Positions 7,221 to 15,619 of a stretch of 64,000 nucleotides of DNA are shown here, piece by piece. Under the pieces are notes generated by a model that worked only from the letters and a program-made list of their open reading frames with translations, did no database searches and was not told the DNA's origin. This DNA comes from Streptomyces sp. NBC_01429 (GTDB taxonomy: Bacteria > Actinomycetota > Actinomycetes > Streptomycetales > Streptomycetaceae), in NCBI RefSeq assembly GCF_036231945.1, contig NZ_CP109599.1, positions 1,302,001-1,366,000 on the forward strand, in the 5' to 3' direction. Both the position numbers and the translations under genes were made by a program. Position 1 is the first letter of the stretch. Each line of letters opens with the position of its first letter.

Positions 7221-9651
7221 CGTTCGCACCGGCCCCCCGCTTCGGGGTGAGCGCCTGTTCGAACCAGACCGTCTTGCCGTGCGCCGAACTGCTGGTGCCC
7301 CACTCGCGCGCGAGACTGCTCACGACCCGCAGCCCGCGGCCGGACTCGTCGTCGGGTCCCGCGTCCAGCAGCGCCGCGGGGGCCGGTTCGTCGTCGCGGA
7401 CCTCGCACAGCAGGGCGTCCGTACGGACCAGGCGCAGCCCCACCGGGTGGGAGCGCGCGTGGTTCACGGCGTTGGTGACCAGCTCGCTGACCATGAGCTG
7501 CGCCGAGTCCACCGCGCCGGGCAGCCCCCAGTCCAGCAGTTGCCGGCGCACCAGCCGGCGGGCCCGGCCGACCTCTTCCGGGTCCAGGGCGAGTTCGTAC
7601 TCCGCGACGTCGTCGTCCTCGATCCCGTTGAGCCTGGCCATCAGCAGCGCCACGTCGTCCTTGCGCCCCTCGCGGGTGTTGAGGGCGCGGATGATGGTGT
7701 CGCAGGCGTCGTCCATCGAGGCGGCGGGGTGGGCGGCGGAGGCGCAGAGCGCGGCGAGTCCGTCGCCGATGTCCGCGCCGCGCACCTCTACCAGGCCGTC
7801 GGTGCACAGCACCAGCCGGTCGCCGGGCCGGACCGTGAAGGCGGCCGTCTCGAAGGCCACTTGACCGACCCCGATCGGAGCGCCGGTCGGTACGTCGAGC
7901 ACCTCGCTGCTGCCGTCCTCGGCGCGGACGAGCACGGGCGGGATGTGTCCGGCGTTGGCGATCTGGATCTCGGATCTGATCGGGTCGTAGACCGCGTAGA
8001 GACAGGTGGCGAGGTACAGCTCGCCGAGGCGCTGCGCGAGGTCGTCGAGGTTGCGCAGCAGCTGGGCCGGTGGCATCTCCATGGTCGCCATGGTCTGCAC
8101 GGCGGTACGCAACTGACCCATCATCGCGGCCGAGTTGAGGCCGTGCCCCATGACGTCGCCGACGACGAGCGCGGTGCGCGAGCCGGGGAGTTTCACCGCG
8201 TCGAACCAGTCGCCGCCGATCCGGCCGAGCAGGGCGCCCGGCAGATAGCGGGTGGCGATGTCGCAGCCCGCCATGCGCGGCGCGACCTGCGGCAGCATGC
8301 TGTCCTGGAGGGTCTCGGCGACGTTCTCCTGGTACGTGTACATGCGGGCGTTGTCGAGCACGAGCCCGGCGCGGGCGGCGAGTTCGGCGCCGGTCGTGCG
8401 GTCCATGTCGTCGAACGGCTCGCGTTCGGCCCTGCGCATCAGCACCATGAAGCCGAGCACCACGTCGCGCGCCTTCAGCGGTACGAGCAGCATCGAGCGG
8501 TGGTTGATGAGCGGGCGCAGGTCGCGCTTCTCGAACTGCCCGGAGATCCGGTTGCCGTCCTCCTCGCTGATGCGCGGGATCAGCACGGGCTCACCGGTGA
8601 CCATGCACTGGAAGAACGGCGTGTGTTCCGGGAAGGCGATGGCTTCACCGACCGGCACCGTGTCGTCCCAGCGCCCCGGCTCGTCGTTGTGTTCGACCCA
8701 GACCCGGTGCCAGACGGTGGTCACGTCCGGCACACCGTCGGGGAACCCCTCACCGGCCAGGACGGCGGCGCGCAGATGGGTGCCGGCGAAGTCGCTGAAG
8801 CGCGGGACGGCGGCGCTGGTGACCTCGCGGATGGTGCTGGCCAGATCGAGGGAGGAGCCGATCCGGCCGCTGACCTCGTTCAGGAACTCCAGCCGCTCGC
8901 GCACGGCGGCGTATTCCAGGTCGAGTTGGGGCCGGGGCGCCGCCCGCCGCCGAAGTCCTCCGGCGTCGGGGCGGACGTCATCGGTCTCGTACCGCTCGGG
9001 CGAGCGGCGCGGCACGCCCCAGTCGGGGGTGACGGGCACCCGGTCGTGCCGGCTGAACTCCAGTACCGGGTAGCCCATGTCGAGGACCTGCGCGACGATC
9101 CGGGTGGACTCGGCGGGGCCCATGTTCGGCAGGATGTCCGGCAGCCGCCCGGCCAGCGTGTCCGCGTGCTGGAACTCCGTGTGCAGGGCGAAGCCCGGGG
9201 TCATCCGCAGGTGCGCGCCCTGCCCGGCGTCGTCCCCGGCGGCGAACTGGCCCGCGTCCGCCGCCAGGACGAGATGGCGTCCGGGGCCGGGACCGATCAG
9301 CGGATAGGCCCACCAGAGCACATCCGTACGGCCCCGCTCCGGGTCGGAGACCTTCGCGCGGCCGGCGGTGGGGTAGGAACCCCGGGCGTGCAGCCCGGGG
9401 CCCAGTTCGTCCTCGGGGTCGTACCAGCCGTGGGCGACGCCCCGTTCCTCCTCGGCCAGCGCGCCGGCGACCGGCATCAGGTCGGCGGCGGAGCGGCCGA
9501 CGGCTTCCTCCCTCGCGGGTCCGAACAGCCGTCGCGCGCCGGAGGACCAGTGCGAGACCAGGCCGTCCCCGTCCACGACGACCACGGCGAGCGGAATCCT
9601 TCCGGCCGCGGCGAACCGCTGCGGCGGCCCCGGCGGAATGCCACTGTCCAT
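7213..9651 (-). CDS. SpoIIE/RsbU-type PP2C phosphatase with PAS, GAF-like and anti-sigma ATPase domains
   Basis: Large cytoplasmic signalling protein of about 812 residues. An N-terminal PAS-like sensor (VVVVDGDGLVSHWSSGARRLFG) is followed by a GAF-like region, then a SpoIIE PP2C phosphatase domain with metal-site motifs GGDWFDA and GDVMGHGLNSAAMMGQ and the later LCTDGLVEVR. A HATPase_c domain of the RsbW/SpoIIAB type ends the protein (SELVTNAVNHARSHP, then SGRGLRVVSSLA). In this family the phosphatase dephosphorylates anti-anti-sigma factors and the ATPase domain can phosphorylate them, so it is a probable partner-switch regulator. The chosen ATG at 9651 drops a 37-residue arginine-rich extension and has GGAG about ten bases upstream. 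No sigma or anti-sigma gene adjoins it, so the target is not indicated. Confidence 0.88.
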   Translation of the reverse strand: MDSGIPPGPPQRFAAAGRIPLAVVVVDGDGLVSHWSSGARRLFGPAREEAVGRSAADLMPVAGALAEEERGVAHGWYDPEDELGPGLHARGSYPTAGRAKVSDPERGRTDVLWWAYPLIGPGPGRHLVLAADAGQFAAGDDAGQGAHLRMTPGFALHTEFQHADTLAGRLPDILPNMGPAESTRIVAQVLDMGYPVLEFSRHDRVPVTPDWGVPRRSPERYETDDVRPDAGGLRRRAAPRPQLDLEYAAVRERLEFLNEVSGRIGSSLDLASTIREVTSAAVPRFSDFAGTHLRAAVLAGEGFPDGVPDVTTVWHRVWVEHNDEPGRWDDTVPVGEAIAFPEHTPFFQCMVTGEPVLIPRISEEDGNRISGQFEKRDLRPLINHRSMLLVPLKARDVVLGFMVLMRRAEREPFDDMDRTTGAELAARAGLVLDNARMYTYQENVAETLQDSMLPQVAPRMAGCDIATRYLPGALLGRIGGDWFDAVKLPGSRTALVVGDVMGHGLNSAAMMGQLRTAVQTMATMEMPPAQLLRNLDDLAQRLGELYLATCLYAVYDPIRSEIQIANAGHIPPVLVRAEDGSSEVLDVPTGAPIGVGQVAFETAAFTVRPGDRLVLCTDGLVEVRGADIGDGLAALCASAAHPAASMDDACDTIIRALNTREGRKDDVALLMARLNGIEDDDVAEYELALDPEEVGRARRLVRRQLLDWGLPGAVDSAQLMVSELVTNAVNHARSHPVGLRLVRTDALLCEVRDDEPAPAALLDAGPDDESGRGLRVVSSLAREWGTSSSAHGKTVWFEQALTPKRGAGANGR

Positions 9652-9744
9652 GGGTGGGAGGCTCCTTCCCTGCCGCCAGAATCCGCGGCTCCACCCTCCA
9701 CGGTACGGCCCTCGGCGTGCTGTGCGCCGGGCATTGAACCAATA

Positions 9745-9766
9745 GGTTGTGCGCCCGCGCACAACC
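9745..9766. promoter_or_regulatory. Perfect palindrome upstream of SpoIIE-type gene
   Basis: GGTTGTGCGC (9745-9754) and GCGCACAACC (9757-9766) form a perfect 10-base inverted repeat with a two-base centre, about 95 bases upstream of the SpoIIE-type start. It could be an operator for that gene or a second hairpin after the MFS gene. No regulator is identified. Confidence 0.4.
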
Positions 9767-9769
9767 GCT

Positions 9770-9792
9770 GACTGACTGAAATTCAGTCAGTC
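9770..9792 (-). terminator. Palindrome over the MFS stop codon
   Basis: GACTGACTGAA (9770-9780) and TTCAGTCAGTC (9782-9792) pair perfectly around one base. The right arm contains the stop codon of the MFS gene (9787-9789). It probably acts as a transcription or mRNA 3'-end hairpin. It is much less GC-rich than its surroundings. Confidence 0.5.
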
Positions 9793-12246
9793 CTCGTGGC
9801 CCAGCTGGAGATCCCGTTCGGTCCGTCCGCCGCCCGCCATCCGGAGCACCGTGGCGACCGGCGGATAGCCCGCGGCGATCACCGTGTACTCGCCGGACGA
9901 CAGGTCGACGAAGCGGAAGGTGCCGTCGAGACCGGTGGTGAGGGTGTCCACCACATTGCCCGCCGCGTCGAGAAGAGTGACGCGCGCGTCCTCGACCGGA
10001 CGGCCGCCCCCGGCGCGCACGGTGCCGCGCAGCACGGCCCCGCCCGCCAGTTCGATGTCCTGCCGGGTCTCCCGCGACGCCTGCACGCTGACGGGCAGCG
10101 CGGCGGGCCGGAAGGCGGGCGCGCTGGCCGCGAGGGTGTACTCCCCCGCCACCAGCTCGGAGATCACGTAACTGCCCTCCCGGCCGCTGCGGGTGGACGC
10201 CACGACGTCTCCGCGTACGTCGGTGAGCGTCACGGCGGCGTCGCGCACCGGGGTGCCGTCGGCGGTGCGTACGGACCCGGCGAGGCGTCCCGCGCCGCCG
10301 AGGACGACGTCCAGTTCGACGGGCCGTTCGCCGACGGTCACGGTGACGGCCTGGGGCTGGTGCCCGCCCGCCGCCGCGATCATCACGTACGACCCGGAGC
10401 CGGGCACGCTCAGCGCGTACCGCCCGTCCCCGCCGCTCGCCCCGCGCCCGATCTGCTGGCCCTGGACGTCGATGAGGGTGAGCGCGGCCCGGGGCACGAC
10501 GGTGCCGTCGTGGTGCTGGACGGTGCCACAGACGGCGACCCCCGGGATGTGCGGGGCGGCGGCGGACGGGGTCCGCGGCTCCGGCAGGACGGAGGGGGCG
10601 GCGGGGACCGCGCCGGACTCGGTGGCGGGGGCGTTCTGGGACACCAGCGGTTTCTCCTTGAGGAAGAAGGTGATCAACAGGCCGAGGGCGAGCACCGGCA
10701 CGAGATAGAGGAAGATCCGCGGCATCGCGTCCGCGTACGCCTGGACGTAGCCGTCGCGCACGGCGGGCGGCAGGGCGCGGACCGACTGCGGGGTGATGGA
10801 GTCGGCGCTCAGCGGTCCGGTCCCGGCGGGCACACGGTCGGCCAGCGCGTCGGCGAGGCGGCCGGCGAAGAGCGTGCCGAAGACGGCCGCTCCCACGCTG
10901 CCGCCGATCTGCCGGAAGTAGTTGTTGGCGCTGGTGGCGGCGCCGATGTCGGACGGCGGGACGGCGTTCTGCACGGCGAGGACGATCACCGGCATCACCA
11001 GGCCGATCCCGAGGCCGAGCACCGCCTGCGCGAGGCCGACCTCCAGCCGGGAGGTGCCGGCCTCCAGCCGCGACAGCAGCCACATCCCGAGCACCGACAG
11101 GAAGCCGCCGAGCACCGGGAAGCGCTTGTAGCGGCCGGTACGGCTGATCAGCTGGCCGGAGGAGACCGAGGCGACGACGATGCCGCCCATCATCGGGAGC
11201 ATCAGCAGCCCCGACTCGGTGGCGCTGGCCCCGTCGACCATCTGGAGGAAGGTCGGCAGATAGCTGGCCGCGCCGAACAGCGCCACCCCGACGACCATGC
11301 CGATCATGCCGCACACGGCGAAGACCGGATCGCGGAACAGCCGCGGCGGAATGATCGGTTCGGCCACGCGGTACTCGACGGCCACGAAGAGCAGGGCGCT
11401 GCCCAGCGCGCCCGCCGCGAGCCCCAGGATGACGCGGGAGCCCCACGCGTACTCCGTACCGCCCCAGCTGGTCAGCAGGACCAGACAGGTGGAGGCGGCG
11501 GCGAGCAGCAGGGCGCCGAGGACGTCGAAGCGGGCGCGCGCCGGGGGCCGGGGAAGTTTGAGCACCACACTGACGACGGCGAGCGTGAGCAGCCCGAAGG
11601 GCACGTTGAAGTAGAAGCACCAGCGCCAGGAGACGTGGTCGGTGAAGAAGCCGCCGAGCAGCGGCCCGGCCACCGAGGCCACCCCGAAGGACCCGCCGAT
11701 CAGCCCCATGTACCGGCCGCGCTGCCGGGGCGGCACGATGTCCGCGATGATCGCCTGGACGCCGATCATCAGACCGCCCGCGCCGACGCCCTGGAGGGCC
11801 CGGAAGGCGATCAGCTGGTCCATCGAACGCGACCAGCCCGCCAGCGCGGATCCGATGACGAAGACGACGATGGCGAACTGGAAGACGCCCTTGCGGCCGA
11901 GCAGGTCCCCGAGCTTGCCGTAGACCGGCAGCCCGACCGTGGAGGTGAGCAGATACGCGGTGATCGCCCAGGACATCCGGTCCAGGCCCTGGAGTTCCCC
12001 GACGATCTTGGGCAGCGCGGTCGCCACGATCATCTGCTCCAGCGCGGCGAGCAGCATGGCGAGCATCAGCCCGACGAAGACCAGCCGCACCCGGCGGGGG
12101 CTGAGGGGCGCGGCGGCGACGGCGCCGTCCGTGAGCGGTGGCGGCGGCCCGTCCTCGGCCGCGACGGCGGGGAACGGCCCGGCGGCCGGCCCGGCGCCCC
12201 CGCCCGCGTCCCGCTCGACGCCCTTCACCAGAGTGGTCCCGCCCAC
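9787..12246 (-). CDS. DHA2-type MFS drug exporter fused to carboxypeptidase-regulatory-like repeats
   Basis: Integral membrane protein of 819 residues. Residues about 50-555 are a 14-helix major facilitator of the drug:H+ antiporter-2 kind, with the loop motif [11 protein letters not shown] and motif C-like PLLGG after helix 4. The last 230 residues are soluble and consist of three tandem carboxypeptidase-regulatory-like (beta-sandwich) repeats. Each has the pattern G-T/S-V ... DGT/GRPV ... A-x-VTL-D ... G-x-Y/F ... GEYT/GSYV ... A. With 14 helices both ends are expected in the cytoplasm, so the repeats should be cytosolic. The GTG start has GGGAG seven bases upstream. It is probably an efflux pump; the substrate is unknown. 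Upstream, 12247-12497 is non-coding and holds its promoter. Confidence 0.87.
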   Translation of the reverse strand: MGGTTLVKGVERDAGGGAGPAAGPFPAVAAEDGPPPPLTDGAVAAAPLSPRRVRLVFVGLMLAMLLAALEQMIVATALPKIVGELQGLDRMSWAITAYLLTSTVGLPVYGKLGDLLGRKGVFQFAIVVFVIGSALAGWSRSMDQLIAFRALQGVGAGGLMIGVQAIIADIVPPRQRGRYMGLIGGSFGVASVAGPLLGGFFTDHVSWRWCFYFNVPFGLLTLAVVSVVLKLPRPPARARFDVLGALLLAAASTCLVLLTSWGGTEYAWGSRVILGLAAGALGSALLFVAVEYRVAEPIIPPRLFRDPVFAVCGMIGMVVGVALFGAASYLPTFLQMVDGASATESGLLMLPMMGGIVVASVSSGQLISRTGRYKRFPVLGGFLSVLGMWLLSRLEAGTSRLEVGLAQAVLGLGIGLVMPVIVLAVQNAVPPSDIGAATSANNYFRQIGGSVGAAVFGTLFAGRLADALADRVPAGTGPLSADSITPQSVRALPPAVRDGYVQAYADAMPRIFLYLVPVLALGLLITFFLKEKPLVSQNAPATESGAVPAAPSVLPEPRTPSAAAPHIPGVAVCGTVQHHDGTVVPRAALTLIDVQGQQIGRGASGGDGRYALSVPGSGSYVMIAAAGGHQPQAVTVTVGERPVELDVVLGGAGRLAGSVRTADGTPVRDAAVTLTDVRGDVVASTRSGREGSYVISELVAGEYTLAASAPAFRPAALPVSVQASRETRQDIELAGGAVLRGTVRAGGGRPVEDARVTLLDAAGNVVDTLTTGLDGTFRFVDLSSGEYTVIAAGYPPVATVLRMAGGGRTERDLQLGHED

Positions 12247-12497
12247 GTACTGCTCCCCTCGTCACACCTGCGCGGCGTCATTGTTCACATCGCGCGCCGA
12301 GCGGGAGCAAGCGGGATTATCCGCCCCGAAGGGGGCTGTGACGAGGGGAAGTTGGCCGGGGACCGGCGGCGCCGAGGCGCTCATCAGCGGCTTTCCCGCG
12401 GCGTGTCGCACGGGCGACGCGCGACGGCACGGTCACGACGCCGCGGGGAAGACCACTCGAATCGGTGACTCCGGCAACGATCTGCCGGAGCGGGTGG

Positions 12498-13007
12498 CTA
12501 TGCCTCGGGCGTCTCGGGCCTGGTCCCGGGCTCGGTCCCGGCGGCCTCGGCCCCGGTCCCGGCCTTGCCTTCGGTCTCGGTGGCGAGCTTCCCGAGCACC
12601 TCGTCGTAGATGCGGCCAAGACCCTTGGGGGCGAAGGTCCGCTCGAAGAAGCCGCCGATGCCGCTCGCGCCGTCCCAGACCGTGGTGACGACGGCCTTCG
12701 AACGGCCCTCACCGGCCGGAGTGACGATCCAGGTGGTCACCATCGAGGAGTTGCGGTCCTTCTCGACCAGCTGACCGTCGGTCGGCTCGGTCACCTCCAG
12801 CAGGCAGTCCCGGACGCGCTTGCTGGTGGCCTGGAGCTTCCAGTGGACGAGGGTGCCCTCACCGTCGCCGCCCTCCCGCACCTCGTACTCGCTGAACTGG
12901 CCCGGCAGAAGCTTCGCGCGGGTGTTCTCGTAGTCGGCCAGAGCATCGAACACCGTCTCCGGGTCCGCCGCGATGATTCGCTCCGTCGTGGCCTCGACCT
13001 GCGCCAT
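12498..13007 (-). CDS. SRPBCC family protein (polyketide cyclase/START-like fold)
   Basis: Protein of 169 residues beginning MAQVEATTERIIAADPETVF, the usual entry to a helix-grip (SRPBCC) domain that forms a hydrophobic pocket. Later elements include TWIVTPAGEGRS and FFERTFAPKGLGRIY, typical of coenzyme-Q-binding or polyketide-cyclase-like members. A 25-residue low-complexity tail rich in Ala, Gly, Glu and Thr ends it. GGAGGA lies six bases before the ATG. It is transcribed divergently from the SOS-box radical SAM gene, with 138 bases between the starts. No ligand or reaction can be assigned. Confidence 0.85.
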   Translation of the reverse strand: MAQVEATTERIIAADPETVFDALADYENTRAKLLPGQFSEYEVREGGDGEGTLVHWKLQATSKRVRDCLLEVTEPTDGQLVEKDRNSSMVTTWIVTPAGEGRSKAVVTTVWDGASGIGGFFERTFAPKGLGRIYDEVLGKLATETEGKAGTGAEAAGTEPGTRPETPEA

Positions 13008-13100
13008 GGATCTTCCTCCAGCACTCGGTATTTCGGTGGGGTGCGGCCACCCAACCACCCTCCGGCACGCCCGCCCAAATCCGGGTCCCGGCGATCAAGG

Positions 13101-13118
13101 GAACAAATGTTCTATTCT
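13101..13118 (+). promoter_or_regulatory. LexA/SOS box with adjoining -10 element
   Basis: GAACAAATGTTC at 13101-13112 matches the actinobacterial and Bacillus SOS consensus GAAC-N4-GTTC exactly and is palindromic. A -10 hexamer TATTCT follows at 13113-13118 and a GAGGAGG ribosome site at 13134-13140, before the ATG at 13146. A repressor bound here would cover the core promoter. Confidence 0.75.
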
Positions 13119-13145
13119 GTGGCCAGTGCTACAGAGGAGGCCCCC

Positions 13146-14198
13146 ATGCGCTGGGACAATCTGGTCGAGAACGCCTCGACGAACGGGCCGACCGGGGACA
13201 TCGCGCTCTTCCGTACGGACGCGGTGACCACCCGCACCTTCGACACACCCGAATTCCGCGGCATCACCTTCCACGAGGTCCGCGCCCGTTCGATCGTGAA
13301 CCGGGTGCCGGGCGCGTCCCGCATGCCGTTCGAATGGACGGTGAACCCGTACCGGGGCTGCACCCACGCCTGCGTCTACTGCTTCGCCCGCAGGACGCAC
13401 AGCTATCTGGACCTCGACACCGGGCTGGACTTCGACTCGCAGATCGTCGTCAAGATCAACGCCCCGGAGCTGCTGCGCGACCGGCTGGCCTCCCCGCAGT
13501 GGCAGGGGGCGCACATCGCCATGGGCACGAACGTCGACTGCTACCAGCGGGCCGAGGGCCGCTACCGGCTGATGCCGGGCATCATCTCGGCGCTGCGCGA
13601 CCGGGCCAACCCCTTCTCCATCCTGACCAAGGGCACGCTGATCCTGCGCGACCTGGAACTGCTGCGCCAGGCCGCCGACGTCACCGAGGTGGGCGTCTCG
13701 GTGTCGGTCGGCTTCACCGACCGGGAGCTGTGGCGCACGGTCGAGCCGGGCACGCCCTCCCCCGAGCGCCGCCTCGACGTCGTACGCGCCATGACGGCCA
13801 ACGGCATCGACTGCGCGGTACTGATGGCACCGGTCATCCCGTTCCTCGGCGACAGCCCCGACCAACTGCGCGCCACGGTACGGGCGATCGCGGCCGCCGG
13901 CGCCACCTCCGTCACCCCGCTGGCACTCCACCTGCGGCCCGGCGCGCGCGAGTGGTTCATGACCTGGCTGAACCGGCACCATCCGGGCCTGGTGGACCGG
14001 TACGAGCGGCTGTACGCGGACGGGGCGTACGCGCCGACCTCCTACCAGCGCCGGATCACCCGGCAGGTGCACGAACTGGCCGACGAGTACGGAATAGGCC
14101 CCGCGGGCCGAGGCGCGGCCCGCCGCATCCCACCGCCCCCGGCCCTGGCCCCGACCCCGGAGCAGCCACCAGGGGCCACCCAGCTCACGCTGCTGTGA
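13146..14198 (+). CDS. Rv2578c family radical SAM protein, probably SOS-regulated
   Basis: Protein of 350 residues with a radical SAM core. The iron-sulfur cysteines are in YRGCTHACVYCFAR (CX3CX2C, about residues 76-83), followed by a typical TIM-barrel layout (MGTNVDCYQRAEG, FSILTKGTLILRDLELL, VGVSVSVGF). This matches the Rv2578c family, related to SplB/spore-photoproduct-lyase-like radical SAM proteins; the reaction is not established. The C-terminal 25 residues are proline-rich. GAGGAGG sits five bases upstream of the ATG. The promoter contains a perfect LexA box. From memory, the Mycobacterium tuberculosis homologue Rv2578c is in the LexA regulon, which supports a role in the DNA-damage response. 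Confidence 0.87.
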   Translation: MRWDNLVENASTNGPTGDIALFRTDAVTTRTFDTPEFRGITFHEVRARSIVNRVPGASRMPFEWTVNPYRGCTHACVYCFARRTHSYLDLDTGLDFDSQIVVKINAPELLRDRLASPQWQGAHIAMGTNVDCYQRAEGRYRLMPGIISALRDRANPFSILTKGTLILRDLELLRQAADVTEVGVSVSVGFTDRELWRTVEPGTPSPERRLDVVRAMTANGIDCAVLMAPVIPFLGDSPDQLRATVRAIAAAGATSVTPLALHLRPGAREWFMTWLNRHHPGLVDRYERLYADGAYAPTSYQRRITRQVHELADEYGIGPAGRGAARRIPPPPALAPTPEQPPGATQLTLL

Positions 14199-14253
14199 GG
14201 CGGGCGGCGAAATCCCTTGGCCCGTCGCCAGGGGCGTCGGGGAGGATGCCCGC

Positions 14254-14814
14254 ATGACCGAACCCACGCGTCCGCACATCCGGGAGATGACCGCCGACGA
14301 CTGTCCGGCGGTCGCCGAGGTGCGGGTGCGCGGCTGGCAGCACGCGTATGCCGGGGTCGTGCCGCGGACGTATCTGGACGCGATGAGCGTCGAGGAGGAG
14401 ACGGCGGTACGCCGCGAGCAGTTCGGCGAAGGCGCGGGACGGGCCGTGAATCTCGTGGCGGAGCGCGACGGACGGGTGGTCGGGTGGGGGTGTCTGGGCC
14501 CGGGGCGCGACGAGGACGCGCCGGCCGGAGCGGCCGAGTTGTACACGCTCTACGTGCTGCCCGCGTACCTGTCCACCGGGGTCGGCCGGGCGCTGATGGC
14601 CGCGTTGACGGCCCGCGCCGAGGCACGGGGAAGCCGGGTGCTGCTGCTCTGGGTGCTCGCGGGCAACGCGCGCGCGAGAGCCTTCTACGCGCGGGACGGG
14701 CTCCGGCCGGACGGCGCGGAGGCGTCGTTCGAGATAGCGGGAGTCGCGGTGCGCGAGCTGCGTTACGCGAGACGGCTGAGCGCCTCCTCGGCCGCCGCGC
14801 CCAGCCTCGGGTGA
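14254..14814 (+). CDS. GNAT family N-acetyltransferase
   Basis: Protein of 186 residues with a complete GNAT fold. The N-terminal part is IREMTADDCPAVAEVRVRGW. The central strand is AELYTLYVLPAYLSTGVGRALM, where STGVGRAL is the acetyl-CoA loop. The C-terminal WVLAGNARARAFYARDGL matches the common 'NxxAxxFYxxxGF' element. GGGAGG lies eight bases upstream of the ATG. Its last 17 codons overlap the end of the convergent HEAT-repeat gene by 52 bases, so its C-terminal tail (SASSAAAPSLG) is shaped by the opposite gene. The substrate is unknown. Confidence 0.85.
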   Translation: MTEPTRPHIREMTADDCPAVAEVRVRGWQHAYAGVVPRTYLDAMSVEEETAVRREQFGEGAGRAVNLVAERDGRVVGWGCLGPGRDEDAPAGAAELYTLYVLPAYLSTGVGRALMAALTARAEARGSRVLLLWVLAGNARARAFYARDGLRPDGAEASFEIAGVAVRELRYARRLSASSAAAPSLG

Positions 14815-15329
14815 GTGCGGGCGGCCTCCAGCACGGCGCGGGCCCGGTCGTCCCCGAGCCGGCCCAAGCCCTCCACGCAGGCGAGCGCCACCCGCCAGTG
14901 CGGGTCGTCGGGGGCCAGCAGGCGTTTCAGCGTGGCGGTCAGCGCCGGTACGGACTCGGGGGCGCGCAGTTCGGTGAGCAGCCGTACGGGGTGCAGCGCG
15001 TAGGCCGTCCGCAGCGCGTTGGTCGCGAGCGCGGCGGCGGCCCGGGGCGTGCGCGCGTCGCCGAGCCTGGCCAGGGCGTACGAGGCGCTGACGCAGCGCT
15101 CGGGGTCGCGGTGGTTGAGGAGCAGCACCAACGCCTCGAAGGACCGGCGGTCCCCGGCGCAGCCGAGCCGGAAGGCGGCCGTCTCCCGTGCCCACAGGGG
15201 CTGTTGGGGCGCGGTGAGGACCTCGGCCAGTTCTTCCGTGTCCTCCGTGGCGAGCAGCCGTTCGCACGTGGCGGAGCCGCCGGACTCGCCTCGCACCCGG
15301 TCCGCGAGTGAGCGGAAGTCCTCATCCAT
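14763..15329 (-). CDS. HEAT-repeat domain protein
   Basis: Protein of 188 residues made largely of helical HEAT-like pairs: WARETAAFRLGCAGDRRSFEAL, CVSASYALARLGDARTPRA, LTELRAPESVPALTATL, VALACVEGLGRLGDDRARAVL. Such arrays usually act as binding scaffolds or are found in phycobilin-lyase-like proteins; here no partner is indicated. The start at MDEDFRSL (15329) is preferred over an upstream in-frame ATG that would add a 59-residue non-homologous leader. Its 3' end overlaps the convergent acetyltransferase gene by 52 bases. Confidence 0.75.
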   Translation of the reverse strand: MDEDFRSLADRVRGESGGSATCERLLATEDTEELAEVLTAPQQPLWARETAAFRLGCAGDRRSFEALVLLLNHRDPERCVSASYALARLGDARTPRAAAALATNALRTAYALHPVRLLTELRAPESVPALTATLKRLLAPDDPHWRVALACVEGLGRLGDDRARAVLEAARTHPRLGAAAEEALSRLA

Positions 15330-15452
15330 ACGGGTCAGCGTATCGACTCCGGTGACGGTGACGCACCACACAGTGACCGGGCACCCGCCCACCCCTGGCG
15401 CGCTCGTTACTCGTCGGTTAACCTCAGATGAGCGGATGAACTCCGCGGCTTC

Positions 15453-15504
15453 GACGGCCTGGTGACGCAGCCGTCGCAAGTCCCGCCGCTGTCGGTTCAG
15501 CGGC
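15453..15504 (+). promoter_or_regulatory. Two-hairpin leader upstream of 3-hydroxyacyl-CoA dehydrogenase gene
   Basis: Two perfect stems occur in the untranslated region: GACGGC/GCCGTC (15453-15458 with 15470-15475) and GCCGCTG/CAGCGGC (15485-15491 with 15498-15504, loop TCGGTT). They lie 115 bases or more before the ATG at 15620. I could not match them to a known riboswitch. Confidence 0.35.
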
Positions 15505-15619
15505 ACTCACGTGTACGGCGCGACCCCGGGACAGGGTCCGCCGCAGCCCCACGACTTCCCTCACCCGCGCCGCCGTTCGCGCGCGCCCTCAGCCGTCACT
15601 CATCCCCTGGAGTCCCCCG

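Noticed and set aside
7081..9771. A plus-strand open frame of almost 900 codons opposite the SpoIIE-type gene
   Set aside because: Its sequence is Arg/Gly/Val-rich without motifs, and the minus-strand frame has full PAS, PP2C and HATPase signatures. It is a GC-bias shadow.
9796..12468. Plus-strand open frame of 890 codons opposite the MFS exporter
   Set aside because: Translation is His/Asp/Glu/Arg-rich with no hydrophobic pattern, while the opposite strand encodes 14 clear membrane helices.
15420..15510. Possible cobalamin riboswitch before a gene block with a B12 enzyme
   Set aside because: The B12 box and the long peripheral stems are missing, and the B12-dependent mutase is 4.5 kb downstream behind other promoters.
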